A DNA stretch of 49,400 nucleotides. Origin: Planctomycetota bacterium (GTDB taxonomy: Bacteria > Planctomycetota > UBA1135 > GCA-002686595). The translations under genes and the position numbers were made by a program. How positions within the stretch are numbered: position 1 is the first letter of the stretch; each line of letters starts with the position of its first letter. Below the pieces are notes generated by a model. It saw only the letters and a program-made list of their open reading frames with translations. It was not told where the DNA came from and searched no databases. This document shows, piece by piece, positions 1-6,962 of the stretch. The stretch lies in the NCBI GenBank assembly GCA_016872795.1, contig VGYZ01000025.1, positions 1-49,400 of the forward strand. Direction: 5' to 3'.

Positions 1-800
1 TCGTCGAGGCCCGCGCTGCGGCGCGCGGCGCGGTTGAGCGGACGCCCCTGCAGGACCGCGGGCGTGAGCGGCGAAGGCAGGGCCGAGCGCCACATGTCGT
101 AGTCGAGCGGTGCACCCGTGAAGCGCTCGAACCAGTGGGCGGCGAAGGCGACATGGCCGATCTCGTCGCGCTCGACCTGCTCGAGCACCTGCGCGGCCTC
201 CTCGTCGCCCGCAGCCCGGAAGGCCGCCGCGTAGCGCGCGGAGTGCTCGAGGTTGGCGCCCTCGAGGCCGAGGCCCTGCAGCGCCACGAAGGACTCGGGC
301 GTCGCGCAGCTCGGCACGCGCTGCCAGAACCAGTCGCGCACGGGCTCGCAGCCGAAGTCGCGGCCAGCGCGGCGCAGGAGGCCGCGGTAAAGGCGCAGGT
401 GGGCGAGCTCTTCCTCGCACAAGCGCACCAGTCCGGCGCGGAACTCCCGCGGCGCGTCCGCAAACGCCAGCACGGCCCACGCGAACAACTCCGCCGCCTG
501 CAGCTCGTGGTGCACGAAGGTGTGAAGGAGGCGGGAACGCGCGCCCGGATCGCGCAGGCCCTCGGGGCGCGGGGCGGAGGGGCTGCGGGAAGTCACGCGC
601 CACTCGTGCGGCCGCCCCGGACGCTCGAGCCGGACCGGCGCCGCGCCCGGCGTCCAGCTTTCCGTGCGCCGCGCGTCGGGGGCCGAACTGGGGTCGAGCT
701 TCGCCCCAACGGCCGTCGCGAGCACGAGCTCGGCGCACCAGTGCTCGATCGAATGCACCTCGAAAGCGGGCACTTCAGGGCTGGAAACGGCGGCGGTCAT
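1..800 (-). CDS. DUF455 family ferritin-like protein (3' end cut by window edge)
   Basis: Reading the minus strand from the ATG at 800 gives an unbroken frame to the window edge, 266 codons. I recognise the DUF455 (MiaE-like, ferritin-like four-helix) family from its iron-ligand motifs in order: HHELQAAELFAWA near residue 97, EEELAH near 128, GLEGANLEHSARY near 175 and ERDEIGHVAF near 205. These supply the Glu and ExxH/DExxH ligands of a di-iron centre. Family members are usually about 260-280 residues, so only the last few codons should be missing. There is no signal peptide, so it is probably cytoplasmic. The substrate is unknown; relatives of MiaE hydroxylate modified tRNA, but that is not shown here. 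No Shine-Dalgarno sequence precedes the ATG, while a TACTGT hexamer lies 15 bases upstream. It diverges from the desaturase gene. Confidence 0.8.
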   Translation of the reverse strand, partial: MTAAVSSPEVPAFEVHSIEHWCAELVLATAVGAKLDPSSAPDARRTESWTPGAAPVRLERPGRPHEWRVTSRSPSAPRPEGLRDPGARSRLLHTFVHHELQAAELFAWAVLAFADAPREFRAGLVRLCEEELAHLRLYRGLLRRAGRDFGCEPVRDWFWQRVPSCATPESFVALQGLGLEGANLEHSARYAAAFRAAGDEEAAQVLEQVERDEIGHVAFAAHWFERFTGAPLDYDMWRSALPSPLTPAVLQGRPLNRAARRSAGLD

Positions 801-815
801 CGGCGAGCGCAGCGC

Positions 816-821
816 ACAGTA
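816..821 (-). promoter_or_regulatory. Candidate -10 element (TACTGT) for the DUF455 gene
   Basis: On the minus strand the sequence GCTACTGTG sits 15 bases before the ATG, with no Shine-Dalgarno between them. It matches the TAnnnT pattern seen before several other genes here, and the same nine bases recur at 39066-39074. No clear -35 is visible. Confidence 0.3.
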
Positions 822-898
822 GCACGCCATGACTGAGTCGCGGCTCGAGTGAGCGGACGGCGCAGGGACTCGCGGTTCCATCGAGTACGGCCCGGACC

Positions 899-904
899 TA
901 TAGT
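899..904 (+). promoter_or_regulatory. Candidate -10 element (TATAGT), nearly leaderless start
   Basis: TATAGT matches the sigma-70 -10 consensus at five of six positions and ends 6 bases before the desaturase ATG. TTCCAT, a weak -35, lies 17 bases further upstream. If used, the transcript would start at or next to the ATG. Confidence 0.4.
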
Positions 905-910
905 GCCGCG

Positions 911-1981
911 ATGCAAGTCTTGTCCAGTTCTCCCGCGATACCGCTCCCCGGCCTCCACAACAGCAGGCAAGGAGCCCCGGCCAGCGCCCCCACCGACAGC
1001 CTGCGCACGGGTCGCGACCTCTTGCGCGCCACGGAGCGCTACGCCTTCGACTCGCGCGGTCGCAGCTGGATGCACCTCATCACCACCGTCTCGCTGCTCG
1101 TCGGCGCGCTGGTGGTGGCCGGCGCCGCGCCTTGGTGGCCCGTGCAGCTCGCCGCATCGATCCTCGCCACGCTGGTGTTCGTGCGCGCCTTCATCCTGTT
1201 CCACGACTTCATGCACGGCTCGATCCTCACGGGATCGCGGATTGCCGAGGGCATCTTCTTCGTGCTCGGGATGGTCCTGATGACGCCGCCGAACGCCTGG
1301 CGCTACGGGCACAATTACCACCACAAGCATGTCGGCAAGCGCTCGGAAGCGAGCACTGGTTCGTTCCCGCTGATGACCACCGACATGTGGCGCCGGGCCT
1401 CGAAGGGCGACCGGCTCTTCTACCGCGTCGCGCGCCACCCGCTGACGATCGTGTTCGCGAGCCTGACCGTGTTCGCGTATTCGATCTGCGTAACCAACTT
1501 CGTGAAGGACCCGCGCAAGTACTGGGACTCGGCTGCGGCGCTCCTGTGCCACCTGATCGGCGTCCCGCTGCTCGCGATCTACGGCGGCTTCGAGCCGTTG
1601 CTGTTCCTATACCTGATCCCCTTCGTGAGCACGGGGGCGCTGGGCGCCTACCTGTTCTATTCCCAGCACAACTTCGTCGGCATGCAGGTGCCCGAAGAGG
1701 ACGAGTGGGACTACCTCTCGGCTTCCGTGGCGACCTCGAGCTACCTCGAGACGGGCGCGCTCTTGCGCTTCTTCACGGGCAACATCGGCTTCCATCACGT
1801 CCACCACCTCAACGCGCAGATCCCCTTTTACCGCCTGCCCCAGGCGATGGCCGAGATGCCGGAGCTGCAGAACCCGATTCGCACGACCCTGCGGCCGCGC
1901 GATGTGATCGGCAACCTGCGTCTCAAACTGTGGGACAAATCTCGCCGCGAGATGGTGACTTTCGGCGACATCACGAACTGA
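911..1981 (+). CDS. Membrane fatty acid desaturase (omega-6/DesA-like)
   Basis: This 356-residue integral membrane di-iron desaturase introduces a double bond into acyl chains of membrane lipids or acyl carriers. The three diagnostic histidine boxes are complete: HDFMH at 98-102, HNYHH at 134-138 and HHVHH at 295-299. Hydrophobic segments lie around 56-75, 78-97, 113-126, 205-223 and 229-250, the usual topology with the His boxes facing the cytoplasm. Length and box spacing fit the bacterial omega-6 (delta-12) desaturase group, though regioselectivity cannot be read from sequence. The start is the first in-frame ATG; a TATAGT hexamer 6 bases upstream suggests a leaderless transcript. It stands alone, divergent from the DUF455 gene and convergent with the DUF4349 lipoprotein. 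The third His box carries one of the rare ACGT tetranucleotides (1797-1800). Confidence 0.88.
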   Translation: MQVLSSSPAIPLPGLHNSRQGAPASAPTDSLRTGRDLLRATERYAFDSRGRSWMHLITTVSLLVGALVVAGAAPWWPVQLAASILATLVFVRAFILFHDFMHGSILTGSRIAEGIFFVLGMVLMTPPNAWRYGHNYHHKHVGKRSEASTGSFPLMTTDMWRRASKGDRLFYRVARHPLTIVFASLTVFAYSICVTNFVKDPRKYWDSAAALLCHLIGVPLLAIYGGFEPLLFLYLIPFVSTGALGAYLFYSQHNFVGMQVPEEDEWDYLSASVATSSYLETGALLRFFTGNIGFHHVHHLNAQIPFYRLPQAMAEMPELQNPIRTTLRPRDVIGNLRLKLWDKSRREMVTFGDITN

Positions 1982-2077
1982 GAGCGCCCGAAGCGACTTG
2001 CGGGGTCCAGCGCATGTGCGCGAGCCTCTCGCGTGGCAGAGGCGCCCTTCATGACAGCTGGAACGAGCGGCGCAGCG

Positions 2078-2106
2078 GCGTGCGGCTCGGCAGGTGCGCC
2101 GCACGC
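2078..2106. terminator. Hairpin between convergent genes
   Basis: GCGTGCGGC (2078-2086) pairs with GCCGCACGC (2098-2106): a perfect 9-bp stem with an 11-base loop, 16 bases beyond the stop of the minus-strand lipoprotein gene and about 96 beyond the desaturase stop. There is no T-run. A smaller 6-bp stem (2024-2029/2038-2043) sits closer to the desaturase. Confidence 0.4.
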
Positions 2107-2122
2107 AGGCGACGGCGAGCGT

Positions 2123-3301
2123 TCAGCGCCGCAGCGAAAGCGCGCTCTTCTCGATGTCTGCCGCAAGCGGCGCGAACAGGTCGCGCGGCCCCCACGCCTC
2201 GAAGGTGTACACAGCGTCCTTCGTGCGAGCGATCACGAGCAGGTAGTCGTGGACCACTCCGGCGACTTCGCGCGAACCAGCGACCAGCGCCCGATCCTCG
2301 CCGAGCTCGCGCTCCGCGGTGACGACGAGCGCGCGCGAGCGCACGAGCTCGGCGCGCGCGAGCTTGGCCCAAAATGCGAGCGCGCCCTTGTCGTAGTTGT
2401 CCTCGCGCTGAACCTTGATGCGCACGCCCTCGGCGTTCATCGCCTCGACCGTGTCATGATCGCTGTAGTAGCGCAGGAACGCGCTCGGCGGCTCGAAGCG
2501 CGGCCCGCTGGCGAACAAACCCGGGCGTCGGGGGCGTCCCTCGACCGAGCCCGCCACGAGCCCGTTGCCCAGGCGCGCGATCCAGTCGAACGGCAAGAGC
2601 GCGCCTTCGCCGCGCGGCGCCGACTTGGAGCGATCGAAGGACACACGGATCGTGCTCATCGCGACCTGCGAACGCAGAAAACGCGCGCGCCCTTCGAGCG
2701 CCTCGAGCTCGACCGTCACGCGCGCGAGCTCGGCCTCGATGCGCAGCGTGTCCTCCATCTTCTCGCTCTTCTCGAGGTGCGCGAGCAGCCGCTCGCGCGC
2801 TCGACGCGCGTTGTCGATGCGAATGTCGAGCTCGACGAGCGCCTCGGTGATGTCCTCGGCGCGCACCGAGCGGTCGACGATCTCCCCGAGCTGCCCAATG
2901 CGTTCGAGCAGCGGCTCGAACTGCGCCGCGGGCACGCGCACCGTGATCGTGCGCGCGTCGCTCTCCGACATCCAGCCGCCGGCCGCTTCCGCGAAGGACT
3001 TGACCGAGGCCTGCGCCGCCGCCGGCGAAAGCACCACGATCGACAGCGAAGCGCTGTAGATCACCTGCCGCGCCTCCTTGGGCGCATCGGCCACGACCTC
3101 GCTCGGCCCCGCTGCGGGGTCGAGCGCCGCAGAGTCCGCCGAGCGTCCGGCGTCCTTGTAGGCCACTAACCCGCTCGTCTTGGCCGCTTCTTCGGCGTCC
3201 CATGTCTCGAGCGTCGCGGACGCTGCCGTGCGCGCTGCCATGTTCATGCAACCGGCAAGGGACGGGCAGACAGCGAGCGAGACCACGGCGAGCCACTTCA
3301 T
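2123..3301 (-). CDS. DUF4349 domain lipoprotein with extra C-terminal domain
   Basis: A 392-residue putative lipoprotein. The signal peptide ends in the lipobox LAGC, with the acylated cysteine at 18. Residues about 78-225 match the DUF4349 pattern: a beta-rich start (RQVIYSASLSIVV), the segment RVPAAQFEPLLERIGQLGEI, then a long charged helix predicted as coiled coil (about 165-222) and a strand ending STIRVSF. Typical DUF4349 proteins end in a membrane helix; this one instead has roughly 150 more residues with no obvious membrane segment, including an alpha/beta stretch around YTFEAWGPRDLFAPL. Function is unknown; the family is often membrane-anchored with a coiled coil. It probably sits in the inner or outer membrane facing the periplasm. 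It diverges from a second small lipoprotein gene, sharing a 122-bp intergenic region. Confidence 0.75.
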   Translation of the reverse strand: MKWLAVVSLAVCPSLAGCMNMAARTAASATLETWDAEEAAKTSGLVAYKDAGRSADSAALDPAAGPSEVVADAPKEARQVIYSASLSIVVLSPAAAQASVKSFAEAAGGWMSESDARTITVRVPAAQFEPLLERIGQLGEIVDRSVRAEDITEALVELDIRIDNARRARERLLAHLEKSEKMEDTLRIEAELARVTVELEALEGRARFLRSQVAMSTIRVSFDRSKSAPRGEGALLPFDWIARLGNGLVAGSVEGRPRRPGLFASGPRFEPPSAFLRYYSDHDTVEAMNAEGVRIKVQREDNYDKGALAFWAKLARAELVRSRALVVTAERELGEDRALVAGSREVAGVVHDYLLVIARTKDAVYTFEAWGPRDLFAPLAADIEKSALSLRR

Positions 3302-3408
3302 CGGAATCGAGTTCCTTTCGCGCGACCGGCGCGCTCCAGCACTCTACGCCCGCCGTCTACGACCTGCGACCGCGCCGGCCGAGTTGCATCGAAGCACACA
3401 TGAGTTCT

Positions 3409-3414
3409 TACAAT
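3409..3414 (+). promoter_or_regulatory. Candidate -10 element (TACAAT) of small lipoprotein gene
   Basis: TACAAT, five of six matches to the -10 consensus, ends 9 bases before the ATG at 3424. A weak TTGCAT lies 19 bases upstream. No Shine-Dalgarno is present, consistent with a very short leader. Confidence 0.35.
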
Positions 3415-3423
3415 CGGCTCGCT

Positions 3424-3939
3424 ATGCGCATCGTCTCTCAACTGTTGCCGTTCCTCGCCCTCGCCTCCTGCGCCTCCATCGGCGGCCAGCCGGCCTCCGT
3501 GCCCGGCGCCTCGGAGCAGTTCGAACGACTCAAGCGCCTCGAAGGCGACTGGATTGCGCTCGCAGGCGAGGGCGACGCTCCCACCGGCACGCGCGTGAAC
3601 TACCGCGTGACGAGCGGCGGCACCGCGCTCGTCGAGACGGTCTTCTGCGGCAGCCATCGCGAGATGTCGACCGTCTACTACCTCGACGACGGCGCTCTCG
3701 CGCTCGTGCACTACTGTCTGGGCAACCAGCCGCGCATGCTGGCCCGCGCGAGCGCGGAGGCCGATGTCATTCGCTTCGACTTCGCCGGTGGCGCCAACAT
3801 CGGCTGGGCCACTTGGCACATGCATACCGCCGAGATCCGCTTCACGAGCGAAGCGCGCCTCGACACGCGCTGGACCAGCTGGAAGGACGGTCGCGCCGAG
3901 GGCGAGGTGCACTTGGCGCTCGTGCGCGCCTGGAAGTGA
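3424..3939 (+). CDS. Small putative lipoprotein of unknown function
   Basis: A 171-residue product with a lipoprotein signal peptide ending LASC (cysteine 16). The mature part begins with a short helix (EQFERLKRLEGDW) followed by a beta-rich body. The pattern 'RLEGDW ... G.G ... RVTSGGTALVET' recalls small beta-barrel proteins of the DUF1579/lipocalin-like type, where a conserved LxGxW opens the barrel, but I cannot assign it firmly. The frame is open further upstream, but the ATG at 3424 is preferred because it creates the signal peptide and lies just after a good -10 hexamer. Probably exported and membrane-anchored. It is followed by the M16 genes on the same strand after about 110 bases, with no sign of a functional link. 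Confidence 0.65.
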   Translation: MRIVSQLLPFLALASCASIGGQPASVPGASEQFERLKRLEGDWIALAGEGDAPTGTRVNYRVTSGGTALVETVFCGSHREMSTVYYLDDGALALVHYCLGNQPRMLARASAEADVIRFDFAGGANIGWATWHMHTAEIRFTSEARLDTRWTSWKDGRAEGEVHLALVRAWK

Positions 3940-4049
3940 CGCGTCGGCGCTCGCGCTGGCGCAATCTCCACGAGCTCGTCCTTCTGCTTCAGCCGGCAGG
4001 GCCGCGGGCATCGGGCAATGGCCCGCTGCCTGTGGCAAGATCTGAGGCG

Positions 4050-5384
4050 ATGAGCCGCGCTGAAGTCGTTCCGCTCGCCGCTCGCGCGTTCGGCAGCGAA
4101 CTCCATCACCATGTCCATGTCCTCCCCAATGGCTTGCGACTTGTCGTGCACCCCGACTCCAGCGCGCCGGTCGCTGCGGTCTATGTCGGCTACCATGTCG
4201 GCAGCGCACGCGAGGAGGCGGGGCGCACGGGCTTCGCGCATCTCTTCGAGCACCTGCTGTTCCAAGGCTCTGGCCATGTCGCGTCCGACGGGCATTTCCG
4301 GCATGTGACGCAGGCGGGCGGCACGCTCAACGGCAACACCAGCTTCGATCGCACGCTGTACTTCGAGACCGTGCCGTCGAACCAGCTCGAGCTCGCGCTG
4401 TGGCTCGAGAGCGACCGCATGGGCTTCCTGCTCGACGCGATGACACAAGCGAAGCTCGACAACCAGCGCGATGTCGTGCGCAACGAGAAGCGCCAGAACT
4501 ACGAGCAGCGCCCCTACGCCAAGGCGCACGAAGCGCTCGCCGCGGCGCTGTTTCCGGCGGGGCATCCCTACGCGCACCTGCCGATCGGCTCCCACGAGGA
4601 CCTGATCGCGGCGACGCTCGACGATGTCGCGGCCTTCTTCCGCCGCTGGTACGGACCCAACAACGCCACGCTCGGCCTGGGTGGCGATGTCTCGCTCCAG
4701 CGCGCGATCGAGCTCGCGGAGCGCTGGTTCGGCGAGCTGCCGCGCGGTCCCGAGCCGACGCCGATGCGAGCAGGGCCCGTGCGACTCGAGCGCGAAGTCG
4801 CAGTGGTGGTCGAGGACAAGGTCGCGTTGCCGCAGCTCACGCTCGCGTGGCCCACGCCGGAGGCCGGTTCCGCCGACGAGGCCGCCCTCGAGATGCTGGC
4901 GATGGTGCTCTCCGCGAGTCGCGCTTCGGTGCTCGACCGCGCGCTCACGATCGACGAGTTGCTCGCGAAGAATGTGACCTGCGATTCCTTCTGCGGCGAT
5001 GTCGCGGGCCGCTTCACGATCACGCTCACCGCGGCAGCCGGAGTCACGCTCGAGCGTCTGTGCGCGCGCACCTTCGAGTTGCTCGAGGAAGTGCGTCGCA
5101 AGGGCGTCGATCCCGCGCTGCTGCAGCGCATGCGCCATCGCCATGAAGCGGATTTCGTGCGCGGGCTCGAGTCGATTTCCCACCGCACGCAGGCGCTGGT
5201 GCTTTCCGATGTCCTGCGCGGCGATCCCGCGGCCTTCGCGGCGCACGCAGAGCGCATCGGCGCCGCCAGCGCCGAGGAAGTGCGCGGCGTGCTTGCGCGT
5301 CATCTGCTCGACAGCCCGCCCGTGCTGCTCTCGGTCGTCCCCGAAGGCCGCGCACTCGACGCCGTGCGCGGCAGGCGCACATGA
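4050..5384 (+). CDS. M16 family zinc peptidase, catalytic subunit
   Basis: A 444-residue peptidase of the insulysin/mitochondrial processing peptidase family. The inverted zinc motif HxxEH is present (HLFEH, H64, E67, H68) and the distal zinc glutamate lies in NEKRQ (E146). This is preceded by the usual strand NGLRLVV and the GSAREE...GFAHLFEH context, and followed by the second M16 domain (about 190-430). No signal peptide is evident; the start ATG is preceded by GAGG. The gene overlaps the next by four bases (ATGA), so the two are translationally coupled. Known pairs such as bacterial PqqF/G-like or mitochondrial alpha/beta peptidases form a heterodimer of one active and one inactive subunit, and the same is inferred here. 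The substrate is unknown; the family degrades short unfolded peptides. Confidence 0.88.
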   Translation: MSRAEVVPLAARAFGSELHHHVHVLPNGLRLVVHPDSSAPVAAVYVGYHVGSAREEAGRTGFAHLFEHLLFQGSGHVASDGHFRHVTQAGGTLNGNTSFDRTLYFETVPSNQLELALWLESDRMGFLLDAMTQAKLDNQRDVVRNEKRQNYEQRPYAKAHEALAAALFPAGHPYAHLPIGSHEDLIAATLDDVAAFFRRWYGPNNATLGLGGDVSLQRAIELAERWFGELPRGPEPTPMRAGPVRLEREVAVVVEDKVALPQLTLAWPTPEAGSADEAALEMLAMVLSASRASVLDRALTIDELLAKNVTCDSFCGDVAGRFTITLTAAAGVTLERLCARTFELLEEVRRKGVDPALLQRMRHRHEADFVRGLESISHRTQALVLSDVLRGDPAAFAAHAERIGAASAEEVRGVLARHLLDSPPVLLSVVPEGRALDAVRGRRT

Positions 5385-6793
5385 CGCTCGATCGCACGAC
5401 TGCTCCGCCGCGCTCGGGTCCGCTCGAAGCGCGCCTGCCCCGCATCGAGCGACGCACGCTCACCAATGGCCTCGCGCTCGCCACCTGCCGCGCCAGCGCG
5501 GCGCCCGAGACGCTGATCGAGCTCAGCGTGCCCGGCGGCCGCGCGCGCGAGCGACTCGACGAGCTCGGGCTCGCGTCGCTCGTCGCCAGGGCCCTGCAAG
5601 AGGGCACGCGCAAACACACGACGGTCGAGCTCGTCGACGCACTCGACTACCTCGGCGCCGACCTGCGCGCCGGGGTCGACGAGGACTCTCTGGTGGTCTC
5701 GCTGCGCGTGCTCGACCGCCACCTCGGCCCGGCGCTCGAGCTCATGAGCGAGACGCTGCTCGAGCCGCGCTTCGATCCGCTGGACTTCGAACGCGTGCGA
5801 GCCCTGCGGCTGGCGACGCTGCGCAGCCGCGGCGAGGAAGCCGCGCGCGTCGCCGACACAGCGTGGGATCGCCTGCTCGAAGGTTCGCTGACGAGCCTGG
5901 GCTACTCCGCGCTCGGCACGGAGGCCACGGTCGCAGCGGCGAGCGTCGCGCGCGCGCGAGCCTTTCACGAGCACTCGCTCGATCCGCGCCGCGGACGCGT
6001 GGCACTCGTCGGCAACTGGAGCGCCGACGAGGCCGCCGACTTGCTCGCACCGCTCGTGCGTCGCTGGCCCGGCGCGCTCGCGGAGCCGGCCAGCAGCGAA
6101 GATCTGCCTGCGAGCGCCGCGGCCGCGGGTCTGTACTGCGTCGATCGCCCGCTCGCCGCGCAGACCGAGCTGCGGATCGGTCACCGCGCGGTCGCCGCGA
6201 GCCACCCCGACTGGCTGTTGCTCGCGGCGGTGAACTACCCCTTGGGCGGGCAGTTCTCGAGCCGACTCAACCTCAACCTGCGCGAGCAGCGCGGCTTCAC
6301 CTACGGCGTGCGCTCGGGCTTCGAGCCACGCCGCGGCCCGGGCTCCTTCACGGTCGGACTCGCAGTGCAGTCGCGCCACACCGCCGAGTCGATCCGCGAG
6401 GTGCGGCGCGAGCTCGCGGAGTACCTCGCGGGCCCGACCGACGCCGAGCTGGCCTTCACCCGCGAAGCCCTCCTGCAGGGGCTGGCGCGCCAGTTCGAGA
6501 CGGCCTCCGCCCGGCTGGCCTTCGTGCACACCGTCGAGCGCTTCGGCTGGCCCGACGACTACCCGCTCGAACGCCTGCGCCGGCTCGCGGCGCTCGCGCC
6601 TTCCGACCTCGCCGAGCTCGCCCGCGCGCACCTGCATCCGGGCGACCTGCGCGTGCTCGCGGTCGGACCGCGCTCGGAGCTCGAGCGCCTCGCGGAGGAC
6701 GCGCAGGAGCTCGACCTCGACGGGGCATTGCTCGCGGACACCGAGGACACATCCGAACGCAGCGCGCGCGCGAGGGTCGGACCGCTCGCCTAG
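5381..6793 (+). CDS. M16 family peptidase-like protein, non-catalytic subunit
   Basis: A 470-residue M16-fold protein. It has the opening strand (RRTLTNGLALAT) and the two-domain layout of the family, but the position of HxxEH reads LASLVARALQEGT, so no zinc ligands are present and it should be proteolytically inert. The conserved C-terminal stretch REQRGFTYGVRSGF, which carries the Arg/Tyr pair that helps bind substrate in M16 heterodimers, is intact near residues 305-318. This division (zinc site on the upstream gene, Arg/Tyr on this one) matches the known catalytic plus non-catalytic organisation. The start ATG lies inside the end of the preceding gene. It is followed by 170 bases of non-coding DNA before sucA. 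Confidence 0.85.
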   Translation: MTLDRTTAPPRSGPLEARLPRIERRTLTNGLALATCRASAAPETLIELSVPGGRARERLDELGLASLVARALQEGTRKHTTVELVDALDYLGADLRAGVDEDSLVVSLRVLDRHLGPALELMSETLLEPRFDPLDFERVRALRLATLRSRGEEAARVADTAWDRLLEGSLTSLGYSALGTEATVAAASVARARAFHEHSLDPRRGRVALVGNWSADEAADLLAPLVRRWPGALAEPASSEDLPASAAAAGLYCVDRPLAAQTELRIGHRAVAASHPDWLLLAAVNYPLGGQFSSRLNLNLREQRGFTYGVRSGFEPRRGPGSFTVGLAVQSRHTAESIREVRRELAEYLAGPTDAELAFTREALLQGLARQFETASARLAFVHTVERFGWPDDYPLERLRRLAALAPSDLAELARAHLHPGDLRVLAVGPRSELERLAEDAQELDLDGALLADTEDTSERSARARVGPLA

Positions 6794-6920
6794 CCCCCAA
6801 CTCGCGGCCGAGCGCCCCAACTCCCACTCGGCACGCCCTGCCGCTCGACACGCCTCCAGAAGCCTCTCGGACCGCATCGGACGCGCCCTCTCCGCCCTGC
6901 CGTCGGCAGAGCCCGTTCGC

Positions 6921-6926
6921 TATCCT
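6921..6926 (+). promoter_or_regulatory. Candidate -10 element (TATCCT) upstream of sucA
   Basis: GCTATCCTG lies 36 bases before the first candidate sucA start. Just upstream, CTGCCG-T-CGGCAG (6897-6909) is a perfect 6-bp inverted repeat that would overlap the -35 region and could bind a regulator. No good -35 is visible. Confidence 0.3.
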
Positions 6927-6962
6927 GTTTGCCCCTCGGAACTCGGCTCGCCGCTGCTCAGG

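Noticed and set aside
135..836. Plus-strand open frame of 233 codons
   Set aside because: It is the antisense shadow of the DUF455 gene; its translation is arginine/histidine-rich with no family pattern, while the minus frame has four ferritin-like motifs.
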